DNA of 64,000 bases from Dyella nitratireducens (lineage in GTDB: Bacteria > Pseudomonadota > Gammaproteobacteria > Xanthomonadales > Rhodanobacteraceae), in the NCBI RefSeq assembly GCF_014642835.1, contig NZ_BMJA01000005.1:248001-312000 (forward strand). Direction: 5' to 3'. The position numbers were made by a program, and so were the translations under genes. Positions 28,789 to 37,877 of the stretch are shown one piece after another; positions within the stretch are counted from its first letter, which is position 1; the number at the start of each line of letters is the position of its first letter. The notes under the pieces are model-generated. The model worked only from the letters and a program-made list of their open reading frames with translations. It ran no database searches and was not told the origin of the DNA.

Positions 28789-29982
28789 TCAACCAGCGGC
28801 CACTGAGTACCCTTTCAACCGCTGAGCAAATTCCTGCAGTGCGCGAATGCCGCTCTGCTCGGCTTCAACGATCCACTGCTGCAGGCCCTTCAGCGCCTGA
28901 TCGGCACCACGCTGCTCCATCAGCTCGGCCAGGCGGTTGCGGAACTCGCACACCGTCTTGAGCATGGGGCGCTTCGCCAACACGTCCTGCATGCGCTCGC
29001 GGTTTTCACCGTCGAGCCAGCGACCGCCATCGGCCAGAGCGCGACGCAGGCGACGCGGGATCGACTTGATGCCCTCGCCAGCGTGCTGCGCTTCATCGCG
29101 CAGGGTCGGGACGATGACGTTGCGGTAGTAGTCGGTCATCGCCTGGAAGCGGTGGGTAAGCACCGCCTTTAACGTCTCCGCGTCAGGCAGGTGCACGTTG
29201 GGGCGCGTGTCCAGCGTGGGCGCCACGCGCAGCACCTTGGCCAAGCCCAGCTTGCGCAGCACGCAGATGGCGGCCCAGCCGATGTCGAATTCCCACTTGC
29301 GCAACGCAAACTTGGCCGAGCTCGGGAATGCGTGATGGTTGTTGTGCAGTTCTTCGCCACCGATCCAGAAACCCCACGGGATGAGGTTGGTAGCGGTGTC
29401 GGAGCTTTCAAAATTGCGGTAGCCCCACCAGTGGCCGATGCCGTTGACGAACCCGGCCGCCCAGAACGGAATCCAGGCCATCTGCACCGCCCATACTGCC
29501 GCGCCGATAACGCCGAACAGCGTGAAGTCGATGATCAGCATCAGCGCCGGCCCCCAGTACGGATGACCGGTGTAGAGCTTGCGCTCGATCCAGTCGTCCG
29601 GCGTGCCGCGACCGTACTTTTCCAGATCTTCCTTCACGTAGCTCGCATCGCGATACAGCGACACGCCATCCCAGAACACCTTTTTGATGCCGTAGATCTG
29701 CGGGCTATGCGGGTCTTCTTCCGTCTCCACCTTGGCGTGGTGCTTGCGGTGCACAGCCACCCACTCCTTGGTGACCATGCCCGTGGTGAGCCAGCCCCAG
29801 AAACGGAAGAAATTCGCAATGACAGGATGCAGATCGATGCCGCGGTGCGTCTGGCAGCGGTGCAGGTAGAGGGTGACGGTGAAGATGGTGATCTGGGTGA
29901 CCACCAACAAGTAGACGAGGATCGTCACCCAACCGGCCTGGGCTACGCCGCCGGAAAGGAAATGCAGTACAGCGTCGAGCAT
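28789..29982 (-). CDS. Membrane fatty acid desaturase (acyl-CoA delta-9 type)
   Basis: The 397-residue protein has the three histidine boxes of the di-iron membrane desaturases: HRCQTHR (residues 41-47), HRKHHA (78-83) and EELHNNHHAFP (near 211). Four hydrophobic helices place the active site on the cytoplasmic face. It introduces a cis double bond into acyl chains, adjusting membrane fluidity. The C-terminal 110 residues form a polar helical extension, longer than in many homologues. It is divergent from the ABC transporter operon and is closed by the terminator at 28734. Confidence 0.92.
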   Translation of the reverse strand: MLDAVLHFLSGGVAQAGWVTILVYLLVVTQITIFTVTLYLHRCQTHRGIDLHPVIANFFRFWGWLTTGMVTKEWVAVHRKHHAKVETEEDPHSPQIYGIKKVFWDGVSLYRDASYVKEDLEKYGRGTPDDWIERKLYTGHPYWGPALMLIIDFTLFGVIGAAVWAVQMAWIPFWAAGFVNGIGHWWGYRNFESSDTATNLIPWGFWIGGEELHNNHHAFPSSAKFALRKWEFDIGWAAICVLRKLGLAKVLRVAPTLDTRPNVHLPDAETLKAVLTHRFQAMTDYYRNVIVPTLRDEAQHAGEGIKSIPRRLRRALADGGRWLDGENRERMQDVLAKRPMLKTVCEFRNRLAELMEQRGADQALKGLQQWIVEAEQSGIRALQEFAQRLKGYSVAAG

Positions 29983-30127
29983 TGTGGGAAAGTCCTGGGC
30001 AGGAAAAAGCAGTCTAGTCGAGGGCGTCCGTACCTACCAGCATGGTAGGACCCTATCCTTTCGACTTCCGTTAAATCGTGACAGCCAACGGTTGTCTGCG
30101 GGATGGGGTCACCCCGACAATCATGCA

Positions 30128-30880
30128 ATGAATGCGCCTACCTCCTCTTTAGTACCCGTACTAAAACTTGAAAGGGTCGCCCGAAGCCGGGCCAGCCGCC
30201 CGGCCGTGCGTGATCTCTCGCTAAGCCTTGAGACCGGCCAAATCCTTGGGCTGCTTGGGGTGAACGGGGCTGGCAAGTCCACCACCTTGAGCCTGATTGC
30301 CGGGGCGCTGATGCCCGATAGCGGCACGATCCACCTGCAAGGTCAGGACTTTCTGGAGCACCCCGAGCTGGCTCGGCAGACCATCGGCTGGCTGCCGGAA
30401 GCTGCCCCGCTGTGGCCGGAACTGACCATCCGCGAACACCTGGATGCACATGGTCGCCTGCGTGGCTTCTCCGGCGCCCGGCTCAAGCAAGCCGGCGATG
30501 CGGTGCTGGAACGGTTGGAATTGCAGGACCTGTCCCAACGCTTGGCGGGTGTGTTGTCCCAGGGACAGCGTCAACGGCTGGGACTTGCCTGCGCACTGCT
30601 GCACCGCCCCGCCCTGCTGGTGCTGGACGAACCGGCCAACGCGCTCGATCCGGTACAGGTGGTCGCGCTGCGCAAGCTGCTACGCGAACTGGCTGCCGAA
30701 GGCACCGCCGTGATCCTGTCCACACACCAGCTGACCGAAGTGACCGCCGTATGCGACCGCGTGGCGATCCTGCATGAAGGTGTGCTGCGCCACGACGCGC
30801 CGCTGCCGCCCGACCAGCATGCTGCTTTGGAAAAAACGTTCTTCGACATCGCCATGAACGGCAGGGCTCAAGCCGCATGA
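30128..30880 (+). CDS. ABC transporter ATP-binding protein (GldA-like)
   Basis: From ATG 30128 the 250-residue subunit has Walker A (GLLGVNGAGKSTTLSLIAGAL), the signature loop in variant form (GVLSQGQRQRLGLACALLHRP), Walker B (LLVLDEPANALDP) and the switch histidine in ILSTHQLTEV. It belongs to the GldA/CcmA-like exporters of COG1131. Together with the permease and the GldG-like protein it forms a complete transporter set. The open frame upstream to 29984 is not supported. Its stop overlaps the permease start (ATGA). Confidence 0.92.
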   Translation: MNAPTSSLVPVLKLERVARSRASRPAVRDLSLSLETGQILGLLGVNGAGKSTTLSLIAGALMPDSGTIHLQGQDFLEHPELARQTIGWLPEAAPLWPELTIREHLDAHGRLRGFSGARLKQAGDAVLERLELQDLSQRLAGVLSQGQRQRLGLACALLHRPALLVLDEPANALDPVQVVALRKLLRELAAEGTAVILSTHQLTEVTAVCDRVAILHEGVLRHDAPLPPDQHAALEKTFFDIAMNGRAQAA

Positions 30881-31662
30881 CCTTATTCGCTGTGACGCGG
30901 CTCGAATTGCGCCGCCTGTTCGTGCGTCCGCTCGGCTGGACCATCGGCGCTCTTGCGCTGGCGGAACTCGGCTGGCGCTTTGCGTTGCTATTGCAGTTGT
31001 TCCTGCTCAACCAGGTGAAACTCGCCGCGCTGCCGGATGGCCCCGGCTACACCGACCTGGTAGCGGTGCGGCTCTACAGCAGCTTGATCACCGGCAGTCC
31101 GTTGCCGTTCGGCGTGACCGAACTCGCGTTGCTGGTGGTTCCGCTACTGACCATGTCCACGCTGGCCAGCGAACGCAGTACCGGTACCTTGCCGCTGCTG
31201 TTTTCCACCGGCTTGTCCGCGTCGCGCATCCTGCTTGGCAAATATCTTGCTGTGCTGATCTGGCTGGCGTTGTGGCTATTGCTGGCCATCGCCGTGCCGG
31301 TGAGCCTTGCGCATGGTGTGACGCTGGATTGGGGCAAGCTCGCTGCCGCCACGCTGGGCACCTTTCTCGCACTCGCCGTGCTGGCCGCGGTCGGGGTGGC
31401 TTGCTCGGCATTCGCCTCGCATCCTGCCGTCGCAGCGGTAGCAGCCCTGATGATTGGCATCGCGCTTAATTGCATCAACCTCGGAGCACAGCTCGCGGGC
31501 GTCAGCAGCGGCTTCATCAATTGGCTGGCCATGAGCACGCACCAGGAAACCTTGCTGCGCGGCCTGGTATCGAGCGCAGACATCGTGTGGTTCCTGCTGG
31601 CGATTGCGGTGGCGCTGGCGCTGGGCACGCAACGCCTGGCCGCCGATCGGGAGCGCGGCTGA
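30877..31662 (+). CDS. ABC transporter permease (GldF-like)
   Basis: The 261-residue integral membrane protein has about six helices, including LALLVVPLLTMSTLASERSTGTLPLLF, whose ASERSTGTL segment is typical of ABC-2 permeases. Others are LAVLIWLALWLLLAIAVPV and AVAAVAALMIGIALNCINL. Both ends overlap neighbours by four bases or less (ATG 30877 inside the ATPase gene; stop at 31662 sharing the next ATG), so translation is coupled. The transported substrate is unknown. Confidence 0.88.
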   Translation: MTLFAVTRLELRRLFVRPLGWTIGALALAELGWRFALLLQLFLLNQVKLAALPDGPGYTDLVAVRLYSSLITGSPLPFGVTELALLVVPLLTMSTLASERSTGTLPLLFSTGLSASRILLGKYLAVLIWLALWLLLAIAVPVSLAHGVTLDWGKLAAATLGTFLALAVLAAVGVACSAFASHPAVAAVAALMIGIALNCINLGAQLAGVSSGFINWLAMSTHQETLLRGLVSSADIVWFLLAIAVALALGTQRLAADRERG

Positions 31663-32987
31663 TGAACAGGCACGTACTGCACCGTCTCAACGGCTGGGTG
31701 TTCGCGCTGCTGGTGTTGCTGGGCGCGGCGGCCATCGGATTTCTCACTGCGCGCCACGATCACATCGTCGACTGGACGTACAACAGCCGCGTCAGCATGT
31801 CGCCGGAAACGCGCGCCGTACTGGCGAAATTCGATGGTCCGGTGGATATCGTCAGTTATGCGAGCCCACAAGGCGACTTGCGCCAGACCATCGCTACCGC
31901 CCTGCTGCGCTATCAAAAGGCCAAGCCTGACCTACACCTCAGCTTCGTCGATCCACAACAAGATCCGGCGGCGATGCGCAATCTCGGCATTACGGTGGAT
32001 GGCGAACTGATCCTGCACTATCGCGATCGTCAGCAACGCCTCGACACGTTGACCGAGCGCAGCATGACCGATGCACTGGAGCGCCTGGTACGCGGCAACG
32101 ATCGCATCGTCGCCTTCGTCACCGGACATGGTGAGCGTCGTGCAGATGGCGTCGCCAACGCGGATCTCGGCACTTTCGCCTCGCAGCTCGAACAGAGCGG
32201 CATGCGTGCCGTGCCGCTGAATTTCTCGCAAGTGACCAGCGTACCCGGACAGACCGACCTGGTCGTGCTTGCCGGTCCGCAAACGCCGTTGACTCCAGGT
32301 GCCACAAAAGCGTTGACGGATTACCTTGCCAATGGCGGCAATCTGCTTTGGCTGGTCGATCCGGGCAATCTTGATGCAAGCCTGCAGCCCATCGCGGATA
32401 CACTGGGCATTCGCGTGCTGCCGGGTGAACTGATCGATGGCTCCTCGTCGGCGGTGGGATTGAAAGACCCACGCACGATCGTACTTGGCGATTACCTGCC
32501 CAGCATGATCACACGCGGCTTCACGCTCACCACGCTGTTCCCGGAAGTCGCACCGCTGGCGGAAACACGCCAGAGCGATTGGAAAATCGAGCCGTTTCTG
32601 CGCTCCAGCCCGCAAGCCACGACACAATCATTGGACGGCAACGCCGCTGCGCAGCTGAAAGGCCCGCTCGATTTCGGCTTTGCTTTCAGCCGTCTCTCGC
32701 CCAGTCCGGCCAAGAGCGAGCAACGCGTTGTCGTGATCGGCAATGGCGACTTTCTTTCCAACAGTTATCTCGGCAACGGTGGCAACCGCGCACTGGGCGA
32801 GCGCGTGTTCAACTGGCTGCTGGGCGATGACCAGCTGATCAGCATGCCGCCACGTGGTGCACCGGATCGCGTACTCAACGTATCGCAAGGTGAACTGAGC
32901 GCACTGACCATCGGCTTCATGCTGGTCATGCCTATAGCGCTGCTGGTGATCGGTGGTTGGATTGCCTGGCGCAGGCGGCGCGCATGA
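31662..32987 (+). CDS. GldG-like ABC auxiliary membrane protein
   Basis: The 441-residue protein has one N-terminal helix (GWVFALLVLLGAAAIGFLTA), a large periplasmic domain and a C-terminal helix (TIGFMLVMPIALLVIGGWIAW) followed by RRRRA. The soluble part carries FDGPVDIVSYASP, RIVAFVTGHGER and LVVLAGPQTPLTPG, the pattern of the ABC_transp_aux/GldG family known from gliding-motility ABC transporters. The start is the ATG shared with the permease stop. Gliding itself is not implied; many non-gliding bacteria carry this set. Confidence 0.85.
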   Translation: MNRHVLHRLNGWVFALLVLLGAAAIGFLTARHDHIVDWTYNSRVSMSPETRAVLAKFDGPVDIVSYASPQGDLRQTIATALLRYQKAKPDLHLSFVDPQQDPAAMRNLGITVDGELILHYRDRQQRLDTLTERSMTDALERLVRGNDRIVAFVTGHGERRADGVANADLGTFASQLEQSGMRAVPLNFSQVTSVPGQTDLVVLAGPQTPLTPGATKALTDYLANGGNLLWLVDPGNLDASLQPIADTLGIRVLPGELIDGSSSAVGLKDPRTIVLGDYLPSMITRGFTLTTLFPEVAPLAETRQSDWKIEPFLRSSPQATTQSLDGNAAAQLKGPLDFGFAFSRLSPSPAKSEQRVVVIGNGDFLSNSYLGNGGNRALGERVFNWLLGDDQLISMPPRGAPDRVLNVSQGELSALTIGFMLVMPIALLVIGGWIAWRRRRA

Positions 32988-33478
32988 AGCGTGGCCTGCA
33001 ACGCCAGTTGTGGTTATTGATCACCGTGATCGTGCTGCTCGTCGCGGCATGGTGGCAAGTCAGCAGCGATCGTGCTTCCGCCCCCGGCACGCTGCTGCCC
33101 ATCGCCCCCGACAAAATCACGCAGGTAACACTCGGCATGGGCAACGCACCGGCCGAGCACTACGTAAAGCGTGACGAGCATTGGTGGCGTGTCGACCAGG
33201 CAACGTCCACACGTGCCGACAACATGCGCCTGGCCGAATTGCTGCGCATTGCCGCCGCGCCGGTGCAAAGCTGGCAACCTGCCAACAGCTATGACCTTGC
33301 CAAAATCGGCTTGACGCCGCCGCAGGCCACGCTGGCATTGAACGATGAAACACTACGCTTCGGCACGATGACCGCCATCGGCCACAACGTCTACGTGCAA
33401 GTAGGCGAGCGCGTGGGTATCGTGTCATTACGCTACATGCCGCGCTCCGCACAAAGCGCATCCATCCAGGCGCAATGA
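32984..33478 (+). CDS. DUF4340-domain protein
   Basis: The 164-residue protein has one N-terminal helix ([18 protein letters not shown]) and a periplasmic beta-rich domain with [29 protein letters not shown]. The DUF4340 domain often lies beside GldG-like genes, as here, and is probably a further part of that transporter. The family is usually longer, so this is a short version. Its ATG overlaps the GldG-like stop, and mutM begins two bases after its own stop. Confidence 0.78.
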   Translation: MKRGLQRQLWLLITVIVLLVAAWWQVSSDRASAPGTLLPIAPDKITQVTLGMGNAPAEHYVKRDEHWWRVDQATSTRADNMRLAELLRIAAAPVQSWQPANSYDLAKIGLTPPQATLALNDETLRFGTMTAIGHNVYVQVGERVGIVSLRYMPRSAQSASIQAQ

Positions 33479-33479
33479 C

Positions 33480-34307
33480 ATGCCTGAGTTGCCTGAGGTC
33501 GAAACCACTCGACGCGGTATCGCCCCGTATCTGATCGGCCGGCGCATCGCCGGTGTAACGTTGCGTCGCGCAGATTTGCGCTGGCCGATTCCGCGCGAAA
33601 TCACCGAACTGCTGCCTGGCCAACGCATTGATGAAGTGGAGCGCCGCGCCAAGTACCTGCTGTTGCATACGCACGCTGGCAGCGCGCTGATGCATCTGGG
33701 CATGACTGGCGTGTTGCGCGTGCTACCACCCGACGTACAGCCGGGCCTTCATGACCACTTCGACATGGCGCTGGAACCGTTAAAGGGTGAACGCCCGCGC
33801 ATTCTTCGCTTCACCGATCCGCGCCGTTTCGGTTGTTTGTTATGGCAAGCGCCAGGCACCACGCACGAATTGCTGGCCGATCTCGGACCGGAACCGCTTA
33901 CCGATGCCTTCGATGGCGATCTGCTCTGGCAACGCTCGCGCGGCCGCAAAGCGGCCGTGAAATTGTTTCTGATGGACAACGCGATTGTCGTGGGCGTGGG
34001 CAATATCTACGCCAGCGAAGCCTTGTTCGCGGCCGGCATCGATCCACGCCGACCGGCAGGTACGGTGTCGCGTGCGCGCTATCAGCGCCTGGCAGGCGAA
34101 GTGAAGCGCATCCTGGCGTGGGCTATCGAACGCGGCGGCACGACGTTGCGTGACTTTCTCAACCCGGATGGTGCGCCAGGGTATTTCTTTCGCGAGCTGT
34201 TCGTGTACGGACGCGAAGGCGAGCCGTGCAAGGTCTGCGGCACGCCAATCCGTCAGCAAGTGATCGGGCAACGCTCCACGTTCTGGTGTCCGCGTTGCCA
34301 GAAATAG
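33480..34307 (+). CDS. mutM: Formamidopyrimidine-DNA glycosylase
   Basis: MutM removes oxidised purines such as 8-oxoguanine and cuts the DNA backbone. The 275-residue protein begins [18 protein letters not shown], where Pro2 is the Schiff-base nucleophile and Glu3 and Glu6 assist. It has the helix-two-turn-helix and ends in a zinc finger ([11 protein letters not shown]...FWCPRCQK) with four cysteines. It closes the ABC transporter run, two bases behind the DUF4340 gene, so it is probably co-transcribed despite an unrelated role. Confidence 0.97.
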   Translation: MPELPEVETTRRGIAPYLIGRRIAGVTLRRADLRWPIPREITELLPGQRIDEVERRAKYLLLHTHAGSALMHLGMTGVLRVLPPDVQPGLHDHFDMALEPLKGERPRILRFTDPRRFGCLLWQAPGTTHELLADLGPEPLTDAFDGDLLWQRSRGRKAAVKLFLMDNAIVVGVGNIYASEALFAAGIDPRRPAGTVSRARYQRLAGEVKRILAWAIERGGTTLRDFLNPDGAPGYFFRELFVYGREGEPCKVCGTPIRQQVIGQRSTFWCPRCQK

Positions 34308-34310
34308 CGA

Positions 34311-35084
34311 TCAACCTTCATCCGGCCAGTGGAAGGCCACATAAGTGTTGTTGAATTCCGGATTGTCGTATCCGCCACCTAGTTCGGCCACCAAGCCACC
34401 AAAGATACCGTCGACCTCCAGGTTCTGTCCTTGCACGAAGTGTGCGCCTAACGTTTCCAGTTCAATCAATCGCTGGCATAGCGCGCCGGCACGGTCGACA
34501 TCGCTCTCCGGCACATGGCGCAAGCTGATGTCGGGACGGCCGAACTTGCGCATGCCGCGCGTATGCACCCAATAGCGGCCAGCCTCATCTTCGTCACGCA
34601 GGATCAGCACGTGGCTGCGCAGGGGTGCACCATCCTTGATCAGATAGCGTCGGCGCCATTCGTCCGCATCGAACAAGCTGAGCATCTGCGGATCGAGAAT
34701 CGCCACACCGCCGATGTCGAGCAATCCGGCCAGCACGCCGAAGGTATCGCGCAAATAGCCGGTATCGGCTTGATCCTTGAAGCGGCCGTGCAACACCAGG
34801 ACTTGCGGCGTAGCCAGCGCTTTCTCGTATGTCTCCGGGGAATCGTGCTTGAACAAATCCCCCAGCGGCGCCTTCAGCGGGTAGCCTTCCCAATCGCGCA
34901 ACACATGATGATGATGGCTGGAAAGCTGCACTTCCTCCGGCAGACCGTCGCTGCCATAGGTGGCAGACGGCACGCGCGTCGGCTGGAAATTGCCGAACAC
35001 GTAGAACTGCAAAATGACCTCCTCGTCATTGGGCTGCCAATGCGGGCGCTGCCAGGCGGGGAAGTAGGTGACCGGATTGCTCAT
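34311..35084 (-). CDS. Uncharacterised protein, 257 residues
   Basis: I do not recognise the family with confidence. The sequence is polar, without signal peptide or membrane helices, and looks like a folded cytoplasmic protein. Notable stretches are SSHHHHVLRDWEGYPL, VLVLHGRFKDQADTGYLRDTFGVLAGLLDIGGVAILDPQ and the conserved-looking YWVHTRGMRKFGRPDISLRHV. The latter part faintly resembles DUF4261-type proteins, but this is a guess. The ATG at 35084 lies 28 bases behind tdk on the same strand, so the two are probably co-transcribed. It is convergent with mutM, three bases apart. Confidence 0.6.
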   Translation of the reverse strand: MSNPVTYFPAWQRPHWQPNDEEVILQFYVFGNFQPTRVPSATYGSDGLPEEVQLSSHHHHVLRDWEGYPLKAPLGDLFKHDSPETYEKALATPQVLVLHGRFKDQADTGYLRDTFGVLAGLLDIGGVAILDPQMLSLFDADEWRRRYLIKDGAPLRSHVLILRDEDEAGRYWVHTRGMRKFGRPDISLRHVPESDVDRAGALCQRLIELETLGAHFVQGQNLEVDGIFGGLVAELGGGYDNPEFNNTYVAFHWPDEG

Positions 35085-35112
35085 GGGTTTCCTTGATGTG
35101 ATCCAGACCGGA

Positions 35113-35745
35113 TCAGTGCTTTTCTTCCAGCGGCAGGCTGGGTTGCTTCAGTTCGATGCGGCCTTGTCCCTGGGTAATCTTCTTGAACTCGGCGCGGCTC
35201 ACCGAGACATAGCGTTCGTTGCCGCCGATCTCAACCTGCGGCCCTTCGGTGATCGCCCGCCCCTGCTCGTCCACCCGCACCACCATGGTGGCCTTGCGAC
35301 CCGTATGGCAGATGGTCTTGATTTCTTCCAGGGTGTCGGCCCAAGCCAGCAGATAACGGCTGCCTTCAAACAGCTCGCCGCGGAAATCCGTGCGTAATCC
35401 ATAGGCCAGCACCGGGATGGCGAGCTCATCGACCACGTCCGTAAGCTGCCATACCTGTGCCTTGGTCAGAAACTGTGCTTCATCGACGAACACGCAATGC
35501 AATGCGCCATGTTCTGCCATGTTTGCCCGCACGATGGCCAACAAATCCGTCTGAGCCGTGAAACGCTCCGCTTGCGAACGCAAGCCAATGCGCGAAGCCA
35601 CCACGCCCTCGCCGTAACGATTATCCAGCGCAGGCGTCAGGATCAGCGTGCGCATACCACGCTCGTAATAGTTGTACGCACTCTGCAGCAAGTTGGTGGT
35701 CTTGCCGGCATTCATCGATGAATAATAGAAATAGAGCTTGGCCAT
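35113..35745 (-). CDS. tdk: Thymidine kinase
   Basis: This type II thymidine kinase phosphorylates thymidine with ATP for salvage. From ATG 35745 it has 210 residues with the P-loop [20 protein letters not shown], the Walker [25 protein letters not shown] and the thymidine-binding lasso [13 protein letters not shown]. The zinc-ribbon cysteines seen in many homologues are mostly missing: only one cysteine is left in TICHTGRKA, and SVSR replaces the SVCR type. The open frame upstream to 35850 is not supported. Confidence 0.93.
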   Translation of the reverse strand: MAKLYFYYSSMNAGKTTNLLQSAYNYYERGMRTLILTPALDNRYGEGVVASRIGLRSQAERFTAQTDLLAIVRANMAEHGALHCVFVDEAQFLTKAQVWQLTDVVDELAIPVLAYGLRTDFRGELFEGSRYLLAWADTLEEIKTICHTGRKATMVVRVDEQGRAITEGPQVEIGGNERYVSVSRAEFKKITQGQGRIELKQPSLPLEEKH

Positions 35746-35888
35746 GCGGATCGACGGGCATGCGGAGGCGTGCATGGTAACCCGGCCCACTGCCACCGTG
35801 ACGGTTCGGTTGCAAGCCTGCTCGCGGGACCTGGGGTTTGCTACGATCATCCATCACGCTGCGCCCACCTGACCGATCCGACCGACGC

Positions 35889-37868
35889 ATGCTCAACCCC
35901 CAACAACTGGCCGCCGTCGAACACATCGACAGCCCGCTGCTGGTGCTCGCGGGCGCCGGCTCCGGCAAAACCTCCGTGATCACGCAGAAGATTGCGCACC
36001 TGGTGCAGCGCCGCAAACTGGCCGCGTCCCGGATTGCCGCCATCACCTTTACCAACAAAGCCGCGCGCGAGATGCGCGAGCGCGTCGGCAAGCTGGTGAG
36101 TGCGGACGACGCACAAGCACTGACCGTCTGCACCTTCCACGCCCTGGGTTTGAAATTCCTGCAGATGGAGCACGCGCGCGCCGGCTTGCGCCGCGGCTTT
36201 TCCGTGCTGGATGCGGACGACAGCGAAGGCATCGTCAAGGAATTGGCGCCCAAGGGTGCCAAACCCGATGTGCTGTTCGGCTTGCGTAACCTGCTGAGCC
36301 GCGCCAAGAACAGCGGCTTGTCGCCCGAGGAGGCACTGGCCGCCGCGCGCAGTCCGCGCGAGCTGGAAGCCGCGACGATCTACCAGCTCTACCAGCAACG
36401 CCTCGCCGCCTTCAACGCGGTCGATTTCGACGACCTGATCCGCCTGCCGCTGCGCATCCTCGAAAGCGACGAAGAATGCCGCGATACCTGGCGTGAACGC
36501 CTGCGCTATCTGCTGGTGGACGAATACCAGGACACCAATGACGCGCAGTATCGCTTGCTGAAAGTGCTGGCCGGCGACCGCGGCAGCTTCACTTGCGTGG
36601 GCGATGACGATCAGTCGATCTACGCATGGCGTGGCGCCAATCCCGAAAACATCGAACAGCTCGGCAAGGACTGGCCGAGCCTGCGGGTGATCAAGCTGGA
36701 GCAGAACTATCGCTGCGGCAAGCGCATCCTGCGCGCAGCCAACACCTTGATCGCCAACAACCCGCACGTACACACCAAGAAACTGTGGAGCGAGCATCCG
36801 GAAGGCGCAGCGATCCGCGTCATCGAATGCAAGGAAGCCGAGCACGAAGCCGAGCGTATCGCCGGCATGGCGTCGACGCTGGCGGAAAAGCACAAGGTGC
36901 GTTGGCACGATATGGCCATCCTGTATCGCGGCAATTTCCAGGCGCGTCCACTGGAAAAGGCGCTTCGGCTGGCGCGTGTGCCCTATCACCTCACCGGCGC
37001 GCTGTCCTTCCTGGATCGTGCGGAAGTGAAGGATCTGCTCTGCTATTTGCGCCTGCTTACCAATCCCAGCGACGACGCTGCGTTCCTGCGCGTGGTCAAC
37101 GTACCCAAGCGCGAGATCGGCGCGACGACGCTGGAGAAGCTTGGACAAATCGCCCAGACGAAACACTGCTCGCTACTCGAAGCGACACGCAGCGACAGCG
37201 TGTTGCGCCAGCTGAGCCCTCGCCCTGCTGCCGCGCTTGCGTCGTTCTCGGAACTGTTGGATGAACTGCGCAGCGCCTCGCTGCATGAAAGTGCGGCGGA
37301 CCTGGTCTCTCGTATATTGACCCGCACGCAGTACGCCGCACACATCGCTGCAAGCACGCAGGATGCGGCTTTGCGTGATCGCCGCATGGGTAATCTGCAA
37401 GAGCTGGCCGACTGGTTCCGTGCCATGCAGAAGGGCAACAGCGCTGGCGACCTCGCCGCGCAGCTGGCCCTACTCTCACACGCCGATCGCGACGAGCCCG
37501 GCAACGCGCTGCGCATGATGACGCTGCACGCCGCCAAGGGCCTGGAATTCCGCTTCGTTTTCATCGTTGGCTGCGAGGACGGCACGCTACCCAATGACGC
37601 AGCCATCGACGAAGGTCGCGTGGAAGAAGAGCGCCGCCTGATGTACGTGGGCATCACCCGTGCCAAGGAATTGCTCACCCTGTCGTGGTCGTCGAAAACC
37701 AAGCGCTACGGCGAAATCCACAGCAACCAGCCCAGCCGCTTCCTGCAGGAACTGCCGCAAGATGATCTGCACTGGGAGGGCAAGGACCCGGAAGCCGATA
37801 AGGAAATGGTGCGCGAAACGGCCGAGTCGCACATGGCAAAAATCGCCGCCATGCTTGCCGGCCCGTGA
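35889..37868 (+). CDS. rep: ATP-dependent DNA helicase Rep
   Basis: This superfamily 1A 3'-5' helicase helps replication forks past bound proteins. From ATG 35889 (MLNPQQLAAVEHIDSPLLVL) it has 659 residues, close to the E. coli Rep length. Motif I is AGAGSGKTSVIT, motif II LLVDEYQDTN, motif III VGDDDQSIYAWRGANPENI, motif IV EQNYRCGKRIL, motif V MMTLHAAKGLEF and motif VI MYVGITRAKELL. The preserved Rep-type C-terminus lacks the long UvrD tail. bluB follows after nine bases. Confidence 0.95.
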   Translation: MLNPQQLAAVEHIDSPLLVLAGAGSGKTSVITQKIAHLVQRRKLAASRIAAITFTNKAAREMRERVGKLVSADDAQALTVCTFHALGLKFLQMEHARAGLRRGFSVLDADDSEGIVKELAPKGAKPDVLFGLRNLLSRAKNSGLSPEEALAAARSPRELEAATIYQLYQQRLAAFNAVDFDDLIRLPLRILESDEECRDTWRERLRYLLVDEYQDTNDAQYRLLKVLAGDRGSFTCVGDDDQSIYAWRGANPENIEQLGKDWPSLRVIKLEQNYRCGKRILRAANTLIANNPHVHTKKLWSEHPEGAAIRVIECKEAEHEAERIAGMASTLAEKHKVRWHDMAILYRGNFQARPLEKALRLARVPYHLTGALSFLDRAEVKDLLCYLRLLTNPSDDAAFLRVVNVPKREIGATTLEKLGQIAQTKHCSLLEATRSDSVLRQLSPRPAAALASFSELLDELRSASLHESAADLVSRILTRTQYAAHIAASTQDAALRDRRMGNLQELADWFRAMQKGNSAGDLAAQLALLSHADRDEPGNALRMMTLHAAKGLEFRFVFIVGCEDGTLPNDAAIDEGRVEEERRLMYVGITRAKELLTLSWSSKTKRYGEIHSNQPSRFLQELPQDDLHWEGKDPEADKEMVRETAESHMAKIAAMLAGP

Positions 37869-37877
37869 GGTACCTGC

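Noticed and set aside
36626-37264. 212-codon alternative frame inside rep
   Set aside because: Overlaps helicase motifs III-IV in another frame; no independent start signal or family resemblance.
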